From Kiloniellales bacterium (lineage in GTDB: Bacteria > Pseudomonadota > Alphaproteobacteria > Kiloniellales > JAKSBE01), in contig JAKSBE010000210.1 of assembly GCA_022361275.1 (NCBI GenBank), positions 1 through 36,010 of the forward strand: a DNA stretch of 36,010 nt. Reading direction: 5' to 3'. How positions within the stretch are numbered: position 1 is the stretch's first letter; each line of letters begins with the position of its first letter. The notes beneath the pieces were generated by a model. That model had not been told where the DNA came from. It did not search any database and saw only the letters and a program-made list of their open reading frames with translations. The position numbers and the translations under genes are program-made. Positions 8,518-15,192 of the stretch are shown here, piece by piece.

Positions 8518-10112
8518 GCCACGGCCCTCAGCTTGCGCACGGTCGGCAGGAAGACGCTGGCCGTGGTGCCTTCGCCCAGGCGGCTGTCGATGACCAGTTC
8601 GCCGTCGTGGGCGTCGGCGATGGCCTTGGCGACCGGCAGGCCGAGGCCGGTGCCCTCGGTATGGTGCTCGCTGGCGTTGTCGCCGCGGTAGAAGCGCTCG
8701 AAGATACGCTCCAGTTCGTCCGGGCCGATCCCGATGCCGCCGTCGCTGACGCGCACGACCACGCCCTTGGGCGCGGCGCCCATGTAGAGGCTCACCTCGC
8801 CCCGCGCCTCGCTGTAGCGGATCGCGTTGTCGATCAAAATCAAGAAGAGCTGGCGCAGGCGGCCCGGATCGCCGGACACCACCGCTTCCTCGACCTCTTG
8901 CCGCAGGGTGACCGTCACGCCCCGCTTTTCGGCCAGGACCTCGGCATCGCCGCAGACGCTCTCGACGATCTCCCGCAGGGCGATCGCCTGGCGCGACATG
9001 CGGGTCTCGCCGGCGTTCTGGCGTGCCACGAAGAGCAGGTCGTCGACCAGCCTGGCCGTGTGCTCGGCCTGCTCCAGGACCCGATGCAGGGTGCCCTTGT
9101 AATCGTCGATCGCCTTGTCGTTGCCGCGCAGTCCGATCTCGGCCTCGCCACGGATGATGGTCAGCGGCGTGCGCAGCTCGTGGCTGATGTCGGCGAAGAA
9201 GCGCCGTCGCACCTGGTCCGCCTTCTCCAAGGCCGCGTTGGCATCGCAAAGCTCGGCGGTGCGGGCGGTCACGGCCTGCTCCAGGTCGGCCTTGGCGGCC
9301 TCCAGGTCCCGGTTCTTGGCCTCCAGCTCGCCGGCCATGCGGTTGAAGCTGTGGGCGAGCTCGCCGAACTCGTCGGAGCCGGAGAGCTCTATGCGATGGG
9401 TCAGGTCGCCCTTGCGGAGGGCGCGCGTGCCGGCGAGCAGCGCCACCATCGGCCGGCGCAGGCCGGAGAGCAGCAGGGCGGCGCAGAGGATGCCGACGGC
9501 GATCGCCAGGGCGGCGAGGCCGTCGACGATGAGGTTCACCCGGTTGATCAGAGCCCGGGCCTTGGCGTCGGCGGCCTTCACTTCCCGATGCTCCTCGGCG
9601 ATGGCCGCCGCCAGCAGGGCGTTGAAGCTGCCGTCGATGCTCTGCTCCAGGACGGCGTTCAGCTTGATCCAGGCCTTGCCGCGCTCGCCCACGTTCCGGA
9701 GGTTCCGGACCTCGGCGAACTCGACCAGCACCCGGTCGATCTGGCGCTCGAGCAGCGAGAGGGTCAGCAGTTCGCCCCGCTCCCCCTTCTGCTCGTCCTC
9801 TTCGACAAAGGCGATTTCGTCGGCGATCATCTCGCGCAGATCCGTAATGTCGGCACGCAGCTTTCGCTCCAGATCCGCCTCGCCCCTGCCCAGGTCCTGG
9901 TCGCCGATCAGCAGCGCGTCGGCCAACTGCTTGAAGAGCTGGTAGGTGTGACTGGAGAGGCGCCAGTGTCCCTCGAGGACGTCGTGCGCGAGCCGGGCAC
10001 GCTCGATGTGAAGCTGCGCCAGGCGTCCGCCCCAGTTCGACAGCGCGGTCAGGCCGATCGTGAGTCCGATCAGGACCCCGAAGGCCAGCAGCAGCTTGGT
10101 CCGGTAACTCAT
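8514..10112 (-). CDS. Membrane sensor histidine kinase with HAMP domain
   Basis: 532 residues. TM1 (about 6-25) and TM2 (about 192-215) flank a mostly helical periplasmic sensor domain rich in Glu, Arg and Leu. This is followed by a HAMP domain (GLRRPMVALLAGTRALRKGDL), a coiled coil, a HisKA domain with phospho-acceptor His311 in DISHELRTPL, and a HATPase_c domain with N box (LILIDNAIRYS), G1 box (SDGGIGIG) and G2 box (GTGLGLPVAKAI). I chose ATG 10112 because GGAGATGG lies just before it; an in-frame ATG 22 codons upstream would add a Cys-rich piece without support. The gene precedes and overlaps its response regulator. Confidence 0.94.
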   Translation of the reverse strand: MSYRTKLLLAFGVLIGLTIGLTALSNWGGRLAQLHIERARLAHDVLEGHWRLSSHTYQLFKQLADALLIGDQDLGRGEADLERKLRADITDLREMIADEIAFVEEDEQKGERGELLTLSLLERQIDRVLVEFAEVRNLRNVGERGKAWIKLNAVLEQSIDGSFNALLAAAIAEEHREVKAADAKARALINRVNLIVDGLAALAIAVGILCAALLLSGLRRPMVALLAGTRALRKGDLTHRIELSGSDEFGELAHSFNRMAGELEAKNRDLEAAKADLEQAVTARTAELCDANAALEKADQVRRRFFADISHELRTPLTIIRGEAEIGLRGNDKAIDDYKGTLHRVLEQAEHTARLVDDLLFVARQNAGETRMSRQAIALREIVESVCGDAEVLAEKRGVTVTLRQEVEEAVVSGDPGRLRQLFLILIDNAIRYSEARGEVSLYMGAAPKGVVVRVSDGGIGIGPDELERIFERFYRGDNASEHHTEGTGLGLPVAKAIADAHDGELVIDSRLGEGTTASVFLPTVRKLRAVA

Positions 10113-10310
10113 GCCATCTCCAGAGGCGAAGCCGGAGCCCGCCGAACAGGCCAAACACGCCGTGCAACATAGCACCAAATGGGATAAGCCTCATCCCCAA
10201 CCGGCCCGCGGCTGGCATAAGCCGTGATCCTTGCCGACCCCGGGGACGGACGACGCAGCCAAGGGGCCGTATCAAGCTGCACCGCCGCAGGTTGTACTTG
10301 GGGTCAAGCC

Positions 10311-10372
10311 GATGAGCGCAACATGAGTGCAGCGTGAAGACTGGCTGAAAGACAGATGAAGACTGGATGAAC
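10311..10372. promoter_or_regulatory. Six 11-bp-spaced direct repeats, probable OmpR-type operator
   Basis: TGAG occurs at 10313 and 10324 and TGAA at 10335, 10346, 10357 and 10368: six motifs at exactly 11-bp steps. On the coding (minus) strand the repeats read TTCATCCAGTC, TTCATCTGTCT, TTCAGCCAGTC, TTCACGCTGCA, CTCATGTTGCG and CTCATCGGCTT, the first three being closest to each other. Tandem 11-bp repeats are the known binding pattern of OmpR/PhoB-type regulators. The array ends about 200 bp before the kinase start; a TTGACC lies just downstream at its edge, but I cannot place a -10 with confidence. Confidence 0.7.
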
Positions 10373-10456
10373 GCCGCCGGCGCGGCCAAACAGCAGGAAG
10401 AACCCGATGATCGTGACGCCGGCGGTCGGGCTGTCCCTTGGGGGCAGGTCCGGCGA

Positions 10457-10556
10457 GATCAAACTGCGCCTAATTGGACTCAATTAGGCGCAGTTTGATC
10501 TATCTCATATAGTGAGAGCAGCCTTATCCGCGTTCAAATGAACGCGGGCTACTCTA
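10457..10556. repeat. Dispersed two-hairpin palindromic element, copy A
   Basis: This copy has two adjacent palindromes. The first is perfect: 20-bp arms 10457-10476 and 10481-10500 around a GACT loop. The second, 10515-10555, is imperfect, with a core CGCGTTC/GAACGCG. A 14-base spacer (about TATCTCATATAGTG) separates them. The same arrangement, inverted, is found at 25632-25736, and the second palindrome alone at 21375-21418. The outer edge overlaps the TAG stop of the Fe-S scaffold gene. It is probably a REP/MITE-like repeat that may also act as a transcription terminator. Confidence 0.85.
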
Positions 10557-11021
10557 GCGATCGGCGACGGATTTGAAGCCGTCGATGAGCGCGTCGAAGG
10601 GCAGCAAGATCGAGGCGTGAAGGCCGACGACGGGCCGGGCCGCGTCGAAGAGCCTCAACTGCCGCCACGCGTCGGGGGGCGGCCTATCCTTGCCTGCCAG
10701 CCTGTCCTGGACCAGATCCCGGAGCGCTTCGATGTCGGCCAAGGCGCATCCCGGGGCGTTCTGCGCGACGATGGCCGTCGCCGCCATGCCGAGGGAACAC
10801 GCCCGGGTTCGAAAGCCCAGCTGGGTCAAGCACCGCGCGGGCGAAAGCTTGCCGTCGATCGAGACTTCGCTGCCGCAAAACCTGCCGCGTTTGGTCGCGG
10901 TGAAGTCAGGCGTCTTCAACCGCCGGTCCACGCGGATGCTGGCGGCCAGTTTCCTGATTTCATCCCGGTACAGTCGTTCGAGGTCGACATCGCCCGTCCC
11001 GACGGTCGGATCAGCGATCAT
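10554..11021 (-). CDS. Iron-sulfur cluster assembly scaffold protein (NifU/IscU-like)
   Basis: 155 residues of the IscU-like scaffold family. The N terminus (LERLYRDEIRKLAA) is typical. The first cluster-site Cys is in RGRFCGSEV and the second in FRTRACSLGMAATAIVA. Where IscU has its third Cys, the sequence reads LHASILLPF, so a Ser or Ala stands there; from memory, close alphaproteobacterial relatives also carry HASI at this place, so it may be normal for this subfamily. ATG 11021 overlaps the DUF1641 gene by 11 bp, and a longer start at 11105 would overlap it deeply, so I prefer the shorter. The TAG stop lies in the edge of a palindromic repeat. It probably supplies or stores Fe-S clusters for the SQR-like operon. 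Confidence 0.85.
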   Translation of the reverse strand: MIADPTVGTGDVDLERLYRDEIRKLAASIRVDRRLKTPDFTATKRGRFCGSEVSIDGKLSPARCLTQLGFRTRACSLGMAATAIVAQNAPGCALADIEALRDLVQDRLAGKDRPPPDAWRQLRLFDAARPVVGLHASILLPFDALIDGFKSVADR

Positions 11022-11409
11022 CGTCTCGCATCTGCCGGCCGAGGACGGACAGGAACTTGAGCGCGAAGTGAAGCCCGCGCCGCACGTCCTCGTCCCCGGC
11101 GGCACGGAGAAGGCCGATCAGCGACGGCGGCGGCGCCTTCGAGGTCTGGGCCGCGGCATAGCGCGCCGCATTGCCGAGCGTCCAGGCGCCGCCGACGGCG
11201 TCGTCGGCGGTCTTCATGACCTTCTGCACCATGGCGTCGTCCGACATGTCGACGGCATCGGAAACCAGGGACAGAAGGTCGACGATGTTGTGCAGGCGGC
11301 GGCCTTGGATCAACGGCTCCAGCTTGACCATCAGGTCGTCGAGACCGTCTCGGGTGGCGTCGTCGAGGGGCGGAGCTGCCGGGCGGAGCTCCGCGACGAC
11401 ATCGGTCAT
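11011..11409 (-). CDS. DUF1641 family protein
   Basis: 132 residues, helical, with the DUF1641 pattern (LDDLMVKLEPLIQGRRLHNIVDLLSLVSDAVDMSDDAMVQKVMKTADD and ALKFLSVLGR). Members are often encoded next to SQR-like flavoproteins or formate dehydrogenase genes; their biochemical role is not settled. ATG 11409 follows a clear GGGAG; the upstream in-frame ATG at 11463 would overlap the SQR-like stop codon and lacks a better site. It lies between the SQR-like gene (50-bp gap) and the scaffold gene (11-bp overlap), so it is probably part of the same complex or pathway. No membrane helix or Cys. Confidence 0.88.
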   Translation of the reverse strand: MTDVVAELRPAAPPLDDATRDGLDDLMVKLEPLIQGRRLHNIVDLLSLVSDAVDMSDDAMVQKVMKTADDAVGGAWTLGNAARYAAAQTSKAPPPSLIGLLRAAGDEDVRRGLHFALKFLSVLGRQMRDDDR

Positions 11410-11459
11410 GGAAGCGTCTCCCTTGTTCAACTGGCCGGGGCCCTCGAGATCCATGGGCG

Positions 11460-12650
11460 TCACACCAAGGCCCTGGCGACCGACCAGTAGATCCCGCGGT
11501 TGAAGCCCTTCCGCAGCAAGCCGCCGAGCTTGGTCGGAGGCGTCGGATGGACATCCTCATCGTAGTCGTACCAAAGCGGCATGCCCGCCTCGAGGCCCAT
11601 CTGGGCGACGGCCTGGACCTTGCCGTCGTACACGTCGACGGTGCGTCCGAGACGCAGGTCGCCGGCGATGTTGTTGGTGATGACGGGCGACTGGTTGTGG
11701 CAGGACCCGCCCGCCTTGCTGATCGGCAGGTCCGCCGTATCGCCCATCACGTAGACGTTGGGGTGGTCTTCGAGCTGAAGCGTCGCGCGGTCCGTCGGCA
11801 GCCAGCCCTCGTTGTCGACCGCGCGGGAGGCGCCGCTGTCGATGACCGCGTCGACGGCGCGGATCGGCGGCGTGCACATGAGGATGTCGAAGTTCTCCGC
11901 CGCCCCTTCCTCGGAATAGGCGATGCCCGCGTCCGGATCGACCTTGTCGAGCGTGAAGCGGCGTTGGTGCTTGATCCCGCGCGTATCGAAGATCGACGGC
12001 AGCACCTCGCAGGTTTCCCGCTGCAGAAACAGGCAGTTCCGCAGAAGCTGGGACACGGTGGGATAGGTGTAGGCGATCTCGATGCCGTCCCGAACGCCCC
12101 GCCGGCGGAGGAACTCGTCCAGCATCAAAGTGGTCTCGATCGGCGCGATCCCGCATTGGTGCGGCACGTTGGGCGTCTTCGGGAAGCTGACGGTGATCAG
12201 AATGCGCCCCTTTTCGATCGTCCGGAGTTTCTCGGCGAGGCGGCGCGCCGGCTCGTAGCGATAGAAGTAGTCGCCCGCTTCCTCGAGCCCCTCGATGCGC
12301 TCGGGGGCGGGCAGGCAGCCGGTGGAGACGACCATGTAGTCGTAGTCGATGCGCTCGCCTTGCGCGGTCGTCACCCGGGAGGCGGCGAAATCGAAGCCGT
12401 CGACCTTGGCGATCCTCAGCTCGATCTCGGGACGCAGCAGCGGACGCAGCCTGCGCTTCAGCTCGCCTTCGAAGAACATGTCGAAGGCGACGTACATCCA
12501 GGCCGGCTTGTAGTGATGCCACGGCGTGTCCGTCAGCAGAACGACCCGGACCTTGTCGCCGCAAATCTCTTCGTAGAGCTTTGAGACCAGGCTGTTCGCC
12601 GTCATGGTGCCGCCGATACCGCCACCGACGACGAGGACTGTCTTCGCCAT
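11460..12650 (-). CDS. Sulfide:quinone oxidoreductase-like FAD-dependent oxidoreductase
   Basis: 396 residues. An N-terminal dinucleotide motif (VLVVGGGIGGTMTANSL) binds FAD; a second Rossmann fold covers the middle; the C-terminal FAD signature is VYVMGDTADLP. Cys112 (STGCLPAP), Cys166 (VPHQCGIAP) and Cys317 (GGSCHNQS) sit where SQR-family enzymes carry redox-active or persulfide-bearing Cys, so sulfide oxidation to polysulfide with electrons passed to quinone is plausible. It belongs to an SQR-like branch often paired with DUF1641, whose substrate has not always been shown. ATG 12650 has GAGGGAG upstream; the longer frame start at 12737 adds no homology. First gene of SQR-DUF1641-scaffold, 245 bp after a same-strand regulator gene. 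Confidence 0.9.
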   Translation of the reverse strand: MAKTVLVVGGGIGGTMTANSLVSKLYEEICGDKVRVVLLTDTPWHHYKPAWMYVAFDMFFEGELKRRLRPLLRPEIELRIAKVDGFDFAASRVTTAQGERIDYDYMVVSTGCLPAPERIEGLEEAGDYFYRYEPARRLAEKLRTIEKGRILITVSFPKTPNVPHQCGIAPIETTLMLDEFLRRRGVRDGIEIAYTYPTVSQLLRNCLFLQRETCEVLPSIFDTRGIKHQRRFTLDKVDPDAGIAYSEEGAAENFDILMCTPPIRAVDAVIDSGASRAVDNEGWLPTDRATLQLEDHPNVYVMGDTADLPISKAGGSCHNQSPVITNNIAGDLRLGRTVDVYDGKVQAVAQMGLEAGMPLWYDYDEDVHPTPPTKLGGLLRKGFNRGIYWSVARALV

Positions 12651-12740
12651 CACCGCACTCCCTCGCGCCATCCCTATCGAGGCTCTCCCTCCAGGTGGCG
12701 AGGTCCGACAGGCCGGGCAAGGGCGCTTTCGGCCCAATGC

Positions 12741-12753
12741 TTCCGTAATGGAA
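12741..12753. promoter_or_regulatory. Candidate operator TTCC-N5-GGAA before the SQR-like operon
   Basis: A short dyad, TTCCGTAATGGAA, lies about 90 bp upstream of the SQR-like start, between that gene and the regulator gene. It is the clearest small palindrome in the gap and could bind the winged-helix regulator. A 4-bp half-site is weak evidence. Confidence 0.25.
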
Positions 12754-12863
12754 ACATCGGTCGGCCGAAGCCGAAGGGGCGGTAATGCCTTGAAGCCGGA
12801 GAGCGTGTTCTGCCGCGCCGAACGCCGGGTGACGGGCAGATGGCCTGCAGGCTGAGGATCGAA

Positions 12864-12893
12864 CGACGGCCTTGCCGCCTCGGGCGGCCGTCG
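12864..12893 (-). terminator. Hairpin after the regulator gene, possible terminator
   Basis: Arms CGACGGCC (12864-12871) and GGCCGTCG (12886-12893) form an 8-bp stem with a 14-base loop just after the regulator stop. There is no following T run, so Rho-independent termination would be weak. Confidence 0.3.
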
Positions 12894-12895
12894 CG

Positions 12896-13306
12896 TCAGA
12901 TGCCGCGGTAGAGCCTTTGGATGGTGCAGATCATCTCTTCGAAGGACTCGTCCATCGCCACCCTGGTTTGCTCCGTGGGCGCGAGGTGCACGGACTTGCC
13001 GAACTTCGTCCGGACCACATAGCCGCCCTCGACGAGATCCTGGACCTTGCGATGAATGGTGGTGAGCGGAAGGTCGAGGCTTTCCGCCAGCGCGGACATG
13101 TCATAGAGGCGGTCCTGCAGGTGGCCCTGAATGATTGTGCGCAGGATAAGGGCGTTGATCGGCCGGCCCCACATGCCGCTTTCGATGGCGTAGAAGCGGT
13201 TGAGGCACTCGATGATCTGTTGCTGGACCACCTTGCGGACGGCTGCCTCCTCCCCGGCGGTCAAGGGCTTGGGTCTGCCCGTTGTCGGGTCGAGGTCGTC
13301 GGCCAT
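12896..13306 (-). CDS. MarR-like winged-helix transcriptional regulator
   Basis: 136 residues with a central winged-helix region: AALILRTI-like helix (INALILRTIIQGHL), then DMSALAESLDLPLTTIHRKVQDLVEGGYVVRTKFGKSVHL, which is a helix-turn-helix followed by a beta wing as in MarR-type proteins. The C-terminal helix (DESFEEMICTIQRLYRGI) may serve dimerisation. There are two Cys residues, one near each end, so redox or sulfur sensing is possible but unproven. ATG 13306 is preceded by a strong AGGGAGG; an upstream start at 13408 adds an Arg/Cys-rich piece with no homology. It lies upstream of, and in line with, the SQR-like operon and probably regulates it. Confidence 0.85.
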   Translation of the reverse strand: MADDLDPTTGRPKPLTAGEEAAVRKVVQQQIIECLNRFYAIESGMWGRPINALILRTIIQGHLQDRLYDMSALAESLDLPLTTIHRKVQDLVEGGYVVRTKFGKSVHLAPTEQTRVAMDESFEEMICTIQRLYRGI

Positions 13307-13514
13307 CGCGGCCTCCCTGTCTTCGCATCGCTGGCACCTGGCCTTGGCGCGAGCGCGGCAGGCACGACCGCTTCGAGCGGACGGTGGCAGCGATCGATTT
13401 TCATCCATATTGTCCGAGGGTGCCGCTTTTCAATCGTCGGATCATCCGAAGAAAACGATCCGTGCAGCCCCGGCGCCGCCGGCAGGCGCCGTCCGGCGGC
13501 GGGACCGCGCGCAA

Positions 13515-13549
13515 GAAAAAGGCCCTGCGCAACAGGCCTGCGCAGGGCC
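13515..13549 (-). terminator. Rho-independent terminator of icd
   Basis: Arms GGCCCTGCGC (13521-13530) and GCGCAGGGCC (13540-13549) form a perfect 10-bp GC stem with a 9-base loop. Read on the minus strand it is followed directly by TTTTT, and it lies 25 bp after the isocitrate dehydrogenase stop. It is the clearest intrinsic terminator in the window. Confidence 0.92.
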
Positions 13550-13573
13550 GTCGGCGAGCGCCGAGGAGCTGGG

Positions 13574-15076
13574 CTATTGGCCTTGGCCGAGAGAGTAGCC
13601 GGGCTCGCCGTCGAAGGTGAAGAGGTGCTCGGTCTTGATGAAGTCCACGCCCTCCTTGGCCAGCTTCTGAAGCAACTCGACCACCATCGACTTGTTGAGC
13701 TGCTTGCCCGGCTCGGCCAGGAAACGGCAGCGCCAATGGTCGGTGCAGAAGGTCTCGGGCAGGCCGTCGGGCCAGACCTTGACGCCCCGGTTGGTGATCA
13801 TGGCAAGCTTGTAGGCGCCGTTCTCGGCCGCCTGCAGGGCCTCGGCCAGGGCTGCCGGATCCCGTTCGGACCAGTGCACGAAGACGTCGATGCCGACCAG
13901 CTCCTTCTTGGCCGGCGGCCGGCGCCGCGCCTCCGGCACCTCGAAGGGCTTGGCCGCGCCGCCGCTGCGGACCGGGGCCAGGGTCTCCGGCGCCTCGTCG
14001 ATCCGGGCGATGACCGCATCGGCGAAGGCGTTGGTGCCGAGCTTCAGGCTGGAGACCTCCTTGTCGAAGATGTCGTAGGTGTGGAGGCCGTCCTCGATGG
14101 TCTTGAGCCAGGCGTTGTGGACCTTCTCGGCGGCCTGGGACTGACCGATGTGGTGCAGCATCATGACCCCGGCGAGCAGCAGTCCCGAGGGATTGGCGAC
14201 GTCCTGGCCGGCGCGGCGCGGCGCCGAGCCGTGGATCGCCTCGAACATCGCGCCCTGGGCACCGACGTTGGCCGAGGGCGCCAGGCCGACCGAGCCGGCG
14301 ATCTGGGCCGCGACGTCGGAGAGCACGTCGCCGTAGAGGTTCGGCATCACGACCACGTCGAAGGCCTCCGGCGTGTCGGCCAGCTTGGCCGCGCCGATGT
14401 CGACGATCCAGTGCTCGTTCTCGATCTGCGGGTAGTCGGCCGCCACCTCGTCGAACACCTTGTGGAACAGGCCGTCGGTCAGCTTCATGATGTTGTCCTT
14501 GGTGAAGCAGGTGACCTTGCTGCGGCCGTTGGCCACGGCGTATTCGAAGGCGTAGCGGACGATCTTCTCGCAGCCCGGGCGCGAGATCAGCTTCAGGCAC
14601 TGCACGACCTCGTCGGTCTGCCGATGCTCGATCCCGGCGTAGAGGTCTTCCTCGTTCTCGCGGATCACGACCACGTCCATGCCGGGATGCTTGGTCGCCA
14701 CGAAGGGCGCGTAGGCGGTGCAGGGCCGGACGTTGGCGAAGAGGCCCAGGGACTTGCGGACGGTCACGTTCAGGCTCTTGTAGCCGCCGCCCTGGGGCGT
14801 GGTGATCGGCGCCTTGTAGAAGACCTTGGTGCGGCGCAGGCTGTCCCAGGCTTGGGGGTCGATCCCGGCGGAGTTGCCCGCGAGGTAGACCTGCTCGCCG
14901 ATCTCGATCGGCTCGACCGCGATGTCCGCGCCGGCCGCCAGGAGCACCTTGAGGCTGGCGTGCATGATCTCCGGCCCGATGCCGTCGCCGAAGGCAACCG
15001 TGATCGGCACGGCGCTCGCAGAGCGCTTGTCGAGGCCGGACAGCGCCTCGGCCTGCGGATGAGGCATATCGTTCAT
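13574..15076 (-). CDS. icd: NADP-dependent isocitrate dehydrogenase, long form
   Basis: 500 residues. It converts isocitrate to 2-oxoglutarate and CO2 with NADP+ in the TCA cycle. The core (about 20-360) has VAFGDGIGPEIM, the substrate loop (KSLNVTVRKSLGLFANVRP), the clasp-region ENEEDLYAGIEHRQT, metal-binding Asp in NLYGDVLSDVAAQIAGS and the cofactor region IHGSAPRRAGQDVANPSG. A C-terminal extension of about 110 residues (VGIDVFVHWSERDP... to the end) matches the long Thermus/Rickettsia-type enzyme rather than the E. coli type. AAGGGG lies upstream of ATG 15076. It is monocistronic, ending in a strong terminator. An AT-rich leader with TATAAA lies at 15089-15114. Confidence 0.95.
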   Translation of the reverse strand: MNDMPHPQAEALSGLDKRSASAVPITVAFGDGIGPEIMHASLKVLLAAGADIAVEPIEIGEQVYLAGNSAGIDPQAWDSLRRTKVFYKAPITTPQGGGYKSLNVTVRKSLGLFANVRPCTAYAPFVATKHPGMDVVVIRENEEDLYAGIEHRQTDEVVQCLKLISRPGCEKIVRYAFEYAVANGRSKVTCFTKDNIMKLTDGLFHKVFDEVAADYPQIENEHWIVDIGAAKLADTPEAFDVVVMPNLYGDVLSDVAAQIAGSVGLAPSANVGAQGAMFEAIHGSAPRRAGQDVANPSGLLLAGVMMLHHIGQSQAAEKVHNAWLKTIEDGLHTYDIFDKEVSSLKLGTNAFADAVIARIDEAPETLAPVRSGGAAKPFEVPEARRRPPAKKELVGIDVFVHWSERDPAALAEALQAAENGAYKLAMITNRGVKVWPDGLPETFCTDHWRCRFLAEPGKQLNKSMVVELLQKLAKEGVDFIKTEHLFTFDGEPGYSLGQGQ

Positions 15077-15088
15077 CTTCGGGTCCCC

Positions 15089-15114
15089 TTATGAAATACT
15101 TTATAGAGTCATAA
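15089..15114 (-). promoter_or_regulatory. AT-rich candidate promoter/operator of icd
   Basis: An AT-rich island in GC-rich DNA, 13-38 bp before the icd start. It has outer arms TTATGA (15089-15094) and TCATAA (15109-15114), and on the minus strand a TATAAA (15100-15105) that could be a -10 element. No good -35 is seen at the usual distance. Confidence 0.35.
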
Positions 15115-15192
15115 ATCCAATGCCCTTCACCTCGGAAGGGGTCCGCAGCTTTTGAAATCGATGGTAACAGGTTTTTTGATCGCCTTTTTCGA

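Noticed and set aside
7837-10389. One 850-codon frame that seems to fuse the kinase region to the response regulator
   Set aside because: Only the last 226 codons are real (the regulator, from ATG 8517). The rest is an out-of-frame reading of the kinase gene, which has its own complete frame 8514-10112.
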